Part shown: positions 42,770 through 53,617 of the stretch, piece by piece
Position numbering within the stretch: position 1 is the first letter of the stretch
Layout of the letters: each line of letters opens with the position of its first letter
Translations under genes and position numbers: made by a program
Origin: Ambrosia x helenae
Lineage: Eukaryota > Streptophyta > Magnoliopsida > Asterales > Asteraceae
DNA length: 64,000 nucleotides
Direction of reading: 5' to 3'
Assembly (NCBI GenBank): GCA_030844895.1
Contig: CM061233.1
Coordinates: 94,015,719 to 94,079,718, forward strand
The notes under the pieces: generated by a model
What the model was told of the DNA's origin: nothing
The model's database searches: none
What the model saw: only the letters and a program-made list of their open reading frames with translations

Positions 42770-45646
42770 GCAGTAACATGCCTCAATTCAAACGCGCGTT
42801 TTGGAAAAAGATGAGGATACTTAGCTTTCATCTGATCCTCCCGTTCCCATGTGAACTCCGGTCCACGGTTCGAGTTCCAACGGACTTTAACGATGCGGAT
42901 TTTACTCCGACGAAGGCTACGAATCTTGTAGTCGAGGATCTCAACAGGTTCCTCCACAATGCGAAGACGATCATCAACCTTGATCTCCTCCAGTGGTACA
43001 ATGAGAGATTCGTCAGCCAAACACTTCTTCAAGTTAGACACATGGAAGACGTTGTGCACACTACCGAGCTCCGCCGGTAAGTCAAGTCTGTATGCCACCG
43101 GTCCAATCCGATCCAGGATTGCGAATGGTCCGACATATCGAGGGTTAAGCTTGCCACGCTTTCCGAAGCGTATGACGCCCTTCTATGGTGAAACTTTCAG
43201 AAGTACCCTGTCCCCAACCTGGAACTCCAAAGGTTTTCGACGGCGATCGGCATAACTCTTCTGACGATCCCGAGCAGTAGCCAAACGCTGACGAATCTGC
43301 ACGATTTTTCTCCGAAGTTTCGTACACGAGTTTCGGACCAGTGAGCTGGCTCTCGCCCACCTCGGCCCAACAAAGTGGTGATCGACATTTCCGTCCGTAA
43401 AGAGCCTCGAACGGAGCTGCCTTGATACTAGAGTGATAGCTGTTGTTGTAGGAGAACTCCACTAATGGCAGGTGGATCTCCCAACTTTTGCCAAAATCGA
43501 TAACACATGCCCGAAGCATGTCTTCCAAGGTTTGAATCGTCCGCTCACTCTGTCCATCAGTTTGCGGATGATAAGCCGTACTCATATCCAACTGAGTACC
43601 CAAAGCTTTGTGCAGAGCCTTCCAGAAACGCGAAGCGAAACGAGAATCACGGTCAGAGATAATAGAAACAGGCACCCCGTGCCGAGCAACCACCTCCTTA
43701 AGGTAAAGTCGAGCCAACCGCTCGAGCCCATCGGTTTCCTTAATAGGTATAAAACGTGCCGATTTTGTCAGCCGGTCAACAATCACCCAGATCATATCAT
43801 AACCACTAGGTGACCTTGGCAGTTTGGTGACAAAATCCATCGTGATTCGCTCCCACTTCCATTCCGGAACCTCTGGTTGTTGTAGGAGACCAGACGGCCT
43901 CTGATACTCCACCTTGACTTTAGCACAAGTCAAACATTTGCTGACGTTAGAAGCTATATCAGCTTTCATGTTTGGCCACCAATAAAGTATCTTCAAATCC
44001 TGATACATCTTATCGGAGCCAGGGTGAATAGAATACCGGGATTTGTGAGCTTCATCCAAAACAAGCTTGCGCAATCCCCCGAACAATGGGACCCAAACAC
44101 GTCCCGCAAAATAGTGTAAGCCATCGGTCCTGAGCTCAAGATGCTTGTCAGCACTGTGCATAGTTTCAGCCTTAAGGTTTTCCTCCTTCAAGGCTTCCAA
44201 CTGTGCAGAACGGATTCGGTCAGGCAATGACGAATGAATGGTGAGCTGTAAGGCTCGAACACGACGAGGATTCGCAGACTCCTTCCTGCTCAAGGCGTCC
44301 GCCACAACGTTCGCCTTGCCAGGATGGTATTTGATGGCACAGTCATAATCGTTCAGGAGTTCTACCCAGCGACGCTGCCGCATGTTCAACACCTTCTGGT
44401 CAAAAATATGCTGAAGACTCTTGTGATCGGTATATACTTCATACTTGGTACCGTACAAGTAATGTCTCCAGATTTTCAACGCAAAGACTACCGCACCCAG
44501 TTCCAAGTCATGAGTAGTGTAGTTCTTCTCATGAACTTTGAGTTGACGAGAAGCATAAGCAATAACCTTCCCGCGTTGCATCAACACACAACCGAGACCA
44601 CAAATAGAAGCGTCACAGTACACAACGAAGTCATCCGTACCCTCTGGCAAGGATAAGATAGGTGCAGAACAAAGCTTAAGCTTCAGCATCTGAAATGTTG
44701 ATTCTTGTGGTTCATCCCAGTCGAACTTTCGGTCCTTCTGGGTAAGAGCAGTGAGGGGTTGAGCGATCTTCGAAAATCCCTCAATGAAGCGACGATAGTA
44801 ACCCGCAAGACCCAGGAATTGCCGCACCTCAGATGGCGTCTTTGGTGCTTCCCAGTCTTTAATAGCTTCGATCTTAGCCGGATCGACATGAATTCCCAGT
44901 TCATTCACCACATGTCCTAGGAATTGAACTTCACGTAACCAAAAATCACACTTTGAGAACTTAGCATACAACTGCTCCTGTCTCAAAAGTTCCAAGACCA
45001 ACCGTAGATGTTCCTCATGATCCGCCTTGTTCTTGGAATAAATCAGAATATCGTCAATGAACACGATGACGAACTTATCAAGGTAAGGTTTGCAAACGCG
45101 GTTCATTAAATCCATGAACACCGCCGGTGTGTTAGTGAGACCAAAAGGCATGACCAAGAACTCAAAATGGCCATAACGAGTGCGAAAAGCAGTCTTCTGA
45201 ATGTCAGCTTCCCTGACGCGCAACTGGTGATAACTGGACCGCAAGTCAATCTTTGAATAGTAACTGGAGCCCTGAAGCTGGTCAAAGAGATCATCAATGC
45301 GAGGAAGAGGATAACGATTCTTGATGGTCACTTTGTTCAGCTCACGATAATCAATACACATGCGAAGACTTCCATCCTTCTTCTTCACAAACAAAATAGG
45401 AGCTCCCCATGGGGAAGAACTCGGTCGGATGAAACCCTTTTCCAAGAGTTCCTGCAACTGGCTGGACAACTCTTGCATCTCGGGAGGTGCAAGACGATAC
45501 GGAGCTCGGGCAATAGGAGCTACGCCCAGAGTAAGATCGATACCAAACTCAACCCGACGATGGGGAGGAAGACCAGGTAAATCATCAGGAAACACATCAG
45601 GAAAGTCACGAACCATCAGGAAACACATCAGGAAAGTCACGAACAA
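42770..45646 (-). pseudogene. Tekay/Del-type gypsy pol: RT, RNase H, integrase, chromodomain
   Basis: An 833-codon open stretch (45646 to 43145) holds most of pol. RT has SPWGAPILFVKKKDGSLRM, the YPLPRIDD motif and catalytic FIDDILIYS (near 45050). RNase H has VYCDAS and TDHKSL, ending ADALSRKE near 44280. Integrase follows with an H2C2 finger (HPGSDKMY and CLTCAKVK) and the core motifs TMDF, SDRDSRF and HPQTDGQSERT. A frame break near 43300 comes before the integrase C-terminus. The chromodomain (VEILDYKIRSLRRSKIRIVKVRW, cut to motifs VEILDYKI and FTWERED) is at 42780-42945. Integrase after RT defines gypsy, and a C-terminal chromodomain defines chromoviruses; chromodomains guide integration to marked chromatin. 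Dead as assembled, though only a few shifts are needed. Confidence 0.9.
45583..45644 (-). repeat. 31-bp tandem duplication breaking pol frame
   Basis: The unit at 45583-45613 is repeated exactly at 45614-45644. Thirty-one is not a multiple of three, so the copy shifts the frame at the start of RT (the FPDVFPDD region is read twice in different frames). Each unit itself contains the smaller repeat CATCAGGAAA. Confidence 0.9.
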
Positions 45647-45689
45647 CCCTTCCGAAGATACTTACGGGCTTTCATGCTAGAAATGATAC

Positions 45690-47402
45690 TCAGCGGAGCA
45701 CCGCTTTTCTCGCCACGAACCGAAAGGATCTCTCCATCAGGAGAGGGATCCGAATAACCTTGTCAAAACAAACGATCTCTGCGCGATACAACGATAACCA
45801 ATCCATGCCGACCACGACATCAAAACTACCCAGGGGCACCGGCATAAGGTCAATGGGAAAGACAAACCCGACAGTTCCAAGCGACATTCCCTAAGGGTGT
45901 GTGTCGCTTTGATTTTCTTACCATCAGCCAATTCTATTAAGCACTTAGCCTCTAAAGGTGTGGGTACTATATCTAGCAATCGACTAACATCCAAAGATAC
46001 GAAACTCTTATCGGCACCAGAATCAAACAAGACAGAAACATAGCGATCATTAAGAAGGAACGTACCGGTAACTGTGTCTGGATCCTGCCTAGCCTCCGCA
46101 GACCCAATGACGAAAGCACATGCAGTCCTGCCTCCGCCGCCGTTGTTCCCGTTACCGTTCCCGCCCCTCCCATTATCGCCATGCTTCAGTTTAGGACATT
46201 CACGCTTGAAGTGTCCCGCATCACCACAGTTATAACACCCCTGCCTCCCCTGAGTCCCCTGAGCAGCAGGAGCAGGAGCAAGAGTAGCCGCAGGAGTCTG
46301 AGTTGGGGTGAGTGCCACCCTGCAATCCTTAGCATGGTGCCCCAACTGATGGCACCGATGACAACGAGCCCTATCACAAACCCCAGAATGGTGAAAACCA
46401 CACTTGTTGCACTTGGGATGCTTCCCAACATACCCACCCGTCTTCTGCGCAGAAGAAGACCCAGATGAATCAAACTTCCTTGTCGGCTGAGCTGGCACCA
46501 CACTCTTCCCCACACTATCCCACTTCCTCTTGTTCCCTTCAGTAACCTTCACAGCCGCACCCTTAGGAGGCAAAACACCTTCTGCCACCTTCAGGTTAGT
46601 CATCCGATGAGCTGATCGGACAACTTCAGCAATAGTGGGAAGGTTCCCAGCAGCCACCAACCCAGCAATCTCCGGCACCAGTCCAGACACATAGTGCTCG
46701 ATCCTCCTATACTCGGGTGTGTGCAAATCAGGGCACAACACCGCCAACTCATTCCTCCTCACAGTGTACTCTTCGATCTCAGACCCAACCATCTTGTAGC
46801 TCCAGACCTCATGCTCTAACTTCTGTATCTCCTCTCTCGGACAGTACTCACCTCTCAACAGCTGCACAAACTCCGCCCAAGGCATAGCGATAGCCTCTCC
46901 CAATCCGATGTTCTGAGTGGTAGCATTCCACCACGACAATGCAGGCCCTTCAAATGTCGCGGTAGCATACTTCACCCGGTCCCCAGCAGGACAGTTACAC
47001 ATAACGAACACAGACTCAACCTTCTCCAGCCATCGGAGCAGTCCCACCGCTCCCTCAGTTCCAGCGAAGTTATGGGGCTGACAGTCCCGAAACTTCTTAT
47101 AAGAGCACTGAGGTGGGGGTGGATTGGCACCAACACCTGAAACACGGTACACGAGTAAAACACAAACGAAAGGACACGAAACCCAAAAATGAGGCAAGGT
47201 CGACAGAAATCAACTCACCACCCATGGCATTAATCCCAGCCTGGAAATTTGCCATAGCCATGTTCACTTGCTGCTGTAGCAAGTTGTTCAGTTCAGCTTG
47301 GGTCATGTTGATGTTTCCACGACCACCGCCTCCAGCACGACCACCACCGCCAGCACGGCCACCGCCGCCACCACGACGTTCACCACCGCGAGCACCAGAC
47401 AT
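45690..47402 (-). pseudogene. Tekay/Del-type gag and protease, with intron-like segment
   Basis: The ATG at 47402 opens a Gly/Arg-rich N-terminus, then NMTQAELNNLLQQQV. After a GT-AG segment (47137-47218) the main open stretch runs 47134 to about 45890. It has the gag core RWLEKVESVF, FEGPALSWWN and EYCPREEIQKLEHE (residues ~90-190), then three zinc-knuckle motifs, including CHRCHQLGHHAKDC and CYNCGDAGHFKREC. The retropepsin VLFDSGADKSFVS is at about 45995-46035. A frame break near 45890 moves the protease C-terminus (VVVGMDWLS) to another frame (45690-45887). Gag forms particles and binds RNA; protease matures them. Confidence 0.88.
47137..47218 (-). other. Candidate 82-nt intron in gag
   Basis: On the minus strand a perfect donor GTGAGT starts at 47218. 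A pyrimidine-rich stretch follows and ends in TTTCAG at 47137. The upstream exon is 184 nt (61 codons plus one base), and the downstream open frame accepts exactly the two completing bases. Removal therefore keeps the gag frame, whereas the unspliced RNA hits a stop. A one-base sequencing error nearby is the rival explanation. Confidence 0.6.
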
Positions 47403-47789
47403 GATCTAACAAATCAAGAAATCGAGGGATTCAGATTCACTTCCAGTGTCAAACCACTAGAAATTTACAAGAGTTAACCTAGGGACAAATCCAGGACTAT
47501 ACATCCAAACTCGAAGTCCATCGGGATTTTCATGCATTCCAGTTTATTATTTCGTGTGCACCAGAAATGATAAACTGCTCTACATGGTCCTCCAGATGTA
47601 CCCCTAATCTAGACCTCAGTCACCGAATATCGTCGCCTAATAACGTGTGACGATAGGTGCAAGTGTAAGAAGGTATGTGTGTACTGGTACCAACAAATCA
47701 ACCCCTCCTTCTTCAATCCAGAAGAAGAAGACAAGAGTAGGTAAGAACTCAAATAAAAGCGGATGATGTAACGGAGAAACATGATGATG
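47403..47789 (-). mobile_element. Leader region of Tekay-type element
   Basis: Non-coding sequence upstream of the gag ATG. On the minus strand there is no standard primer site (TGGTATCAGAGC) and no sequence matching the 3' LTR, so the real 5' LTR and primer site have been lost or replaced. Confidence 0.5.
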
Positions 47790-48116
47790 ACGTAAGGACA
47801 CCCCGACAACGCTAGTACGTATCCCACTAATAGACTCAAGTATGTGACCGTCTAGTGTGTGCGACTCGGCTATAGACCAGACTCTACATGCAGTCCTAGT
47901 TCACGGATTTGTTTTTGGGTGCCCCGGTGGAAACTTCCCAGGAGGTCACCCATCCTGAAACTGCTCCCACCTGAGCACGCTTAACTGTGGAGTTCTCCTC
48001 TCATCCACTAACATTAAGCCCCAAAACGCGTTGGTGATTTAAGAGGCAAGACATTACTTATGAACCAAGGATCTCTCCTGGCCACGGCCGATGTGGGATT
48101 TTCCCAGGGTGTCACA
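47790..48116 (-). mobile_element. Cassandra-like TRIM LTR carrying 5S rRNA-derived sequence
   Basis: On the minus strand it starts TGTGACACCCTGGG at 48116, with AATCCCACATCGGCC soon after and a GTTCATAAGTAATG-like stretch. Then comes a 5S-related segment, and it ends near GTTGTCGGGGTGTCC at about 47795. Short LTRs with an internal 5S-like Pol III promoter are the mark of Cassandra elements. No partner LTR or primer site was found, so this is a solo or truncated copy. The left edge is approximate. Confidence 0.75.
47917..48001 (-). ncRNA. 5S rRNA-derived segment (not a full 5S gene)
   Basis: The minus strand matches plant 5S rRNA from about base 35 to its 3' end. The A box AGTTAAGCGTGCT is at 47975-47987 and the C box GGATGGGTGACCTCCTGGG at about 47935-47955, both unchanged from the usual plant sequence. 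The first third of 5S is missing, and the 3' end reads GGGGCACCC. The promoter boxes are intact, so Pol III transcription is plausible, as reported for Cassandra. Confidence 0.85.
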
Positions 48117-48732
48117 CATTTCTTCAAAGTTATTATCAATTTGTGTTTCTGATACATGATCTACATCATCATCATCATCATCTTCGTAAACCGGGAGTCG
48201 TCGTTTCCACATTCTCATGCGGGGACTGTGGAGGTGGGCTCCTATACGTACCAAACAACTCAAATCAATTCAAAACGTCTTGAGAGAAATCAAACCGACC
48301 GGTGCAACCATAGTAGGAGCCTTAACTTGTGTAAATAATTGTGGTTGGCATGGTTGTGTTAAAAAAGGTATATACCCGTCACCTCCGAATACCAAATCGC
48401 CGCCTTGAGATTTCAAACCACGCCATTGTGTGTTCGAACTACCCCTTAGTGTGTTCGAACCACCTGCACGTTTGGTGTTTTGTTTTTCTTGAACCAACTC
48501 ATGAGTTTAGTTTATCCATGGATGAGGAATTTGTAAAATATTTGTGGTTTTGTGTGTCTGAATTTTTTAGTAAATTTGAGTGATGAAAACTGAGTTGAAA
48601 ATGGTTTTGTATATGGGTTTTAGGTTTTTTAAAGGAACAATACAAATGGCTCTCCCAATGGTTTTAGGACCATTGGAAACGGTCATATATCGACTGTTTC
48701 AAGCGGCTATATAAAGCTACAAAGGGTACTTG

Positions 48733-48800
48733 CTAGCCATACCTGAGTGGATGGCGAAGATGTACCCGCTCGGTTCAAACCCACATCGTGCTACCCGTAG
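48733..48800 (+). other. tRNA-like module
   Basis: A-box-like TACCTGAGTGG at 48740-48750 and B-box GGTTCAAACCC at 48772-48782. The spacing (about 22 bases) is at the short end for Pol III promoters. No cloverleaf closes. Confidence 0.4.
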
Positions 48801-49189
48801 GGAGCACCCTCCAACCTAATATATTCACACACACACATATATAAGTAGAGGTTCATGGAGGGTATTAGTGTAATTGTATGATTACTCAAATATGGATGTT
48901 GTCATGCATTAATTAATTCAAAGTTTTTTTTTCTAGTTTTTGGTAACATTTTTTACGATTACATGTTTAAGAATAACAACTCATAAACAATTCAATCACA
49001 AATCTTGATCCGTTGCAAGCATTGTGTTTAATAATCAAAGTGCGGTATTATAGTAATATACATATGATGTTTTATATTTAAGGTATATTTTTTTACACAA
49101 GTGTGGTTTTTTATTAAACTCATGTACATGATGTGTGTTAGTCATACATGGTGTTTTGTCAATCACAATTTTTAAGGTGTATAAAATGT

Positions 49190-49445
49190 AACACACTGAT
49201 ATACACCATCAAATAAAACACACTGATATGAATGTAATACAATTCTTCCCGATGAAAATAAAACACACAGATATGTAAGTCCCATATTCAAACAATTTGA
49301 TTGACCAGCCGACATAACACATGATGAATCGTAATACAATCCTTCCAAACGTAAAATAACACCATGACTTGAATCGCAATACAATCATTCCAAATGTTAA
49401 CATACTGATATGAAAATCCCATATTTGAAAACCATGAATTGTAAT
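49190..49445. repeat. Degenerate tandem repeat
   Basis: Words such as TAATACAATCCTTCCAAACG, AACACACTGATATG and ATCCCATATTTGAA recur three to four times with changes, at about 60-90 base intervals. Confidence 0.5.
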
Positions 49446-50150
49446 ACTTTTGTATGTTAAAACCCATCTAATTGTGACTTCATATATTGCTCCATTTGCG
49501 TATGAAAATGGTGGATCTGTGATTGCAGCGTGAGACTAATTGTCATTTAATGGGTTTCTATGTTTAAACATGCCAAATTACGTTTATACCCCTGGTTGGT
49601 CAAAACAAGTCAAACGAAATTAAAACAGTTATTACAATTTGACGATTGATCAACCTTAACCATCCATTAAAAAATCCATTATCCCAAAACTCTTCTTACA
49701 TTTCACATAAGAAACACTTTTTTTACAGGAATGGATGCACCACCAACACCATACCACCCCTATGGACAATTATCTTAGTTATTTTCTAAAGAAAATATTA
49801 CATGTATAAAGTATAAAAAATACTATAAAGTTATCTGAGATCTTTCTGAAAGATACACCAACATATTTTTTAATATCTAGTGGGAAAGGAAATCATAAAA
49901 TACATTATATAAAAAATACACAAAGTTTCTTTTATGTATATTTTAATGAAAGTGACCGGGATTGAAGCAATGCTGCCTGGTTTGTTTCTTTGCCACCATG
50001 ATTACTTTTTATGTCCACTCCAGGCATTTAGGGCATGTCATAAAATATAATAAAAATAATAGATGTATGCAAAATATCAAATTGTGGTTTTAGTTTTTAT
50101 TATATATATGTATTCAAAATACAAAATAATTCTCTAGTTATGTAATAAAA

Positions 50151-50457
50151 GCATTCACATTCGGTCCACCAAATGTTTATGAGTGTGTCCACCAAATTAT
50201 ATATGGTGAGTGTAAGTGGTTGTGAGTGAAGGAGAGAGAAAATATTTGGTGGAAGCACTGTTTCATCCTAAATATGAAAAGCTACTGTTCACCCCTATAT
50301 ATATTTTAATATTTTTGTAAGTAGTTGTGAATGAGGAGAGAGAAAATATAATGATAAAAGTATTATTATTTTAATTAGGAGAGAGAAGATTTAGGGGTGA
50401 AGTAGTGATTTTTAGTGTAATTTGATGGATGAGATTTGGTGGAAGGGATGAGAATGC
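50151..50457. mobile_element. MITE, 307 bp
   Basis: The 24-base ends, GCATTCACATTCGG... at 50151 and the complement of GCATTCTCATCC... at 50457, match at 20 of 24 positions, with CCACCAAAT shared exactly. The inside holds repeated GAGGAGAGAGAAAATAT and AAGTGGTTGTGAGTGA words. The target duplication is unclear (AAA against TAA), so the superfamily is not assigned. No transposase is present. Confidence 0.75.
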
Positions 50458-50889
50458 TAAGAATATGTATATGTGCATGCTTCAAACAAAATGGCCATGG
50501 TTTTTTATATTTTTTTTTTCTTGTTTTCAATATTTGTTCATTGTAGATCAAAGAATTCCTATTCTTATTTGTAATAAATGCACATATGCATGTCTAGTAT
50601 TCAAATTATTCTTATGATCCATTAATTGAATTAATTATCACATATACACGTGAAAGTGATGTACAAACACGATTGTTAAAACCAAGTTGTTTATAATTAT
50701 CTTGAACTCTTTTATAGTTCCAAGTTATGAGTTTTTGTATTTGTTTTTGTAGTGAGCGAGAATTGTTCATATAGACATTGAGCTTGTTTTATAGTTCTCA
50801 AACAAATTTGGTTTATCCAAACCTCCTGTTTAGGGTCTTGAGTCTTGACATCATACTTGAGTAAAATGTTATTGTAGCAAATTAATAAC

Positions 50890-51655
50890 ACCATCAGAAG
50901 GGGTAGGGTACCAGCGCTTAGGCGGACCCTACCCTCCAAGACCAAACTCCACAGAGCAGCAAAGCCGCGCGGAGACGAAAGTAACTATCAAGCGCTAACC
51001 AAACGTTGTCCCCTGTGGGGACGACTCGCGAAGGGTTAGCAGCCGCCTCTACTGAGGTGCAGCTTCCCTGAGACCCCACTTGCTACACTGCCCCCCAGGT
51101 GTCAGGTGTCACTTCAGCTTATCTTTCAAAGGAAGATAGCCGCCTCACACCATCTGCCACCGCGAAGAAAGACAAACACTTGCAGACCACAGGATTGCAC
51201 CACGTGGACCAATGACAAGGCACATTTCTTAACTAGTTTGTTTTATTCAACTAAGGATCCAAATCCAACCAAACGGGCTTCTGAAAGACCGGCCCAACTC
51301 TAGGGCCCAAGCCCGATACCCTGTAAGTGGGCCGTGAATCTCTGGCGCACTAGATCTCTATAAAAGAAGGGCCTACACACCTTTTAAGAGGTCGAAGAAT
51401 TCTCCAATCATAGACACACACTTGTATTTCCGATTTGTATTCTCTCTAGTTACACTTGTAATCTCTCGAGTAACAAATGATCATACTTTTACAGTGGATG
51501 TAGGTCAACGAGACCGAACCACTTAAACCTTGTGTGTTCATTACATTGTTTATTAGCTTATCATATACCTAATCAGACCACGGATCTATCATCGATGTGA
51601 GCAAAGGATAATATCATATAGGGAGCACGAGTAACCACCCCCTCATTACACCCGA
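50890..51655 (+). mobile_element. Tat-type gypsy LTR (probably solo)
   Basis: The GC-rich start (AGAAGGGGTAGGGTACC near 50896) is followed by a TATA box CTATAAAAG at 51358-51366 and a leader with ACGAGACCGAACCACTTAAACC at about 51511-51532, a typical Tat/Ogre LTR phrase. No TGGCGCC primer site or coding region follows, and no partner is seen. The edges are approximate and no target duplication was resolved. Confidence 0.6.
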
Positions 51656-53105
51656 GTTAAACTCGTTGTTTCTTCACCATCCATAATAAGCAACTTTCTA
51701 AACATCTAAAAACGTTTCTAATCGGCTGTTATATCACAAAACACTTATTGGAGTATGATTATTTTTTTAAGCATACGCAAGTCTACTAAAATACAACATG
51801 AATGTCATAACTCTATGTAATTAATTATCATATTATTATCACTATGGTCAATTGTTTTTCGTTTTTGTGAGGCTTCAGTGAACCAACATGTATCATTCAG
51901 GATCATAGTGTCCATTGGGTTAACTACATATTAATTGAACTATTTTTTGATGGAACATTTAACAATTTAGTTTCTATGATTTTTGACGGGTTATAATGTT
52001 TACGTTATGCATTTTCAAATACCATTTCATATTATAAACAGATCATTCATGTTGATTGAAGTTATTAGGACCCGGTTCTTTTCATGTCGATCACTCAGAT
52101 TTGACACAATTTGGTCTCATGCCAAAATTAATTATTGATCTTCCAGATTTCACATTTTTACCCTATTTAATACTTTATTTTGAATTCATTCATCATCATT
52201 GTTAGGCCGTTAAAGTGCTCGGAGTGGAGTCACGTGATGCTTGGGTTAGTGACTTAACCCAATTTGGATACTATAATCCAATAGGTTAATAGTACAAGTT
52301 ATATATGATCATTTTTTTAGTTTGTGGTGCCAACGACCAATTTCGAATAGTTTAGGTTATTAAAATTTAATTCCTCTAACATAAAAACATAGATTAAGGA
52401 GTGTTTATAAAAAAAAAATATTTGAATTACATTGTAATCATAAAACATAAATGTTAACGTGTTAAAATTAGGTAATTAACTGTTTCTTTAAACTTTTTTA
52501 ATGGTGTGATAACCAAGTTTTTTTTTGTTTGTAATAATTTATAGAGTTGACTAATTATTATGAACCCAGAATATGTATTTTTCATTCCTTTTATTATACA
52601 ATACTTCAAATATTTACTAAATAATCAAAGCCAAATTTCTATTTTATAATAAATTAGTAAATGGTTTTTTTAGATATTGACGACACCGAATAGAAGTACC
52701 TAAAAGGTACGTTCGTGTTTGTATGCGTGGTTCATAAGCAAGATTTGAATGAAATGGAATATTAGGTGGTGTTAGTTTGGTAAGCATGAATCATATGAAT
52801 GTACAAAATGTACAAATGTACAAATGTAGTTTTGAATTGTTGATGTTTTAGTTTATTTCGTTTTTTTGACTTTTCTATACAGCTCTTTAATCATTTCTTA
52901 TTTTTAATATATTTTGTTTGAGGTTCTTTTTGTAAACAATGAAAATTCGTTGAAAACTAAAAGAGATATTAAAAAACGAGGCACACTTATTTATCACTAA
53001 TCATAACATAGGGGAGGGTTATTTTGAGAACGCTAAATATTGTGAGAACCATGAGAATAAGTAAAAAAATAATCAAAATCAATTTTTTTAGTACAAACCT
53101 CATTA
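51656..53105. other. AT-rich spacer
   Basis: No gene, RNA or clear element is seen. A short TTGAGAACG..GTGAGAACCATGAGAA segment at 53020-53060 belongs to a dispersed family also seen in reverse at 61480-61520. Confidence 0.5.
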
Positions 53106-53617
53106 TCTATATTATCTTATTAAGGAAGAGTGACGGCTAGGATATAATTTTCAATTCCGTACAACTTAAGAAGCAACATGCACAAGTGATTTATACTTAC
53201 ATAATGAGGGTATAATTGGAACTTTGTAAAACATTAAGACACTTAGAAGGGTAAAGAAGACATTTTATCATGACATTTTAGTTCAAACCTAAAATTTTAT
53301 TCCATCCTTACCCCTTTCTCCAGACTAATAACCCCCTTCATTCCTCCAATTAATTTCTCTAATTGTAAGACATTTACTTCCCCTCTCTTCTTCGACTTCA
53401 ACCGTTACCAGTTACAACTCTTTTATCTTCCTACACATCCCTTAAATCCAAACCACTATCACCACCATACACCTTCATCGTACACTACCACTATCCACCC
53501 TTAACCACCGCCCCTGCTCAAAACCAACAACCACAACTCCGACCACCTCTCTCCACCCCACCGTTATAACCGCACCGTCACCAACCACCATCTTGGCCAC
53601 CAATGGTCCTACACCAG

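Larger units (their letters stand above)
48117..50150. other. AT-rich non-coding sequence
   Basis: No gene is recognised. It includes a short (CAT)n run at about 48164-48182, a minus frame at 48054-48263 with an Asp run that is only the translated CAT repeat, a tRNA-like module at 48740-48782, and a degenerate repeat block at 49190-49445. Confidence 0.5.

Noticed and set aside
47113..47409. Plus-strand Pro/Arg-rich ORF
   Set aside because: Mirror of the Gly/Arg-rich start of gag on the minus strand.
47917..48001. A genuine 5S rRNA gene
   Set aside because: The first third of 5S is missing and the flanks fit a Cassandra-like LTR, so it is a derived segment.
50890..51655. Host gene with a promoter (TATA at 51358)
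   Set aside because: The GC-rich U3, TATA and leader phrase fit a Tat-type LTR, and no coding sequence follows.
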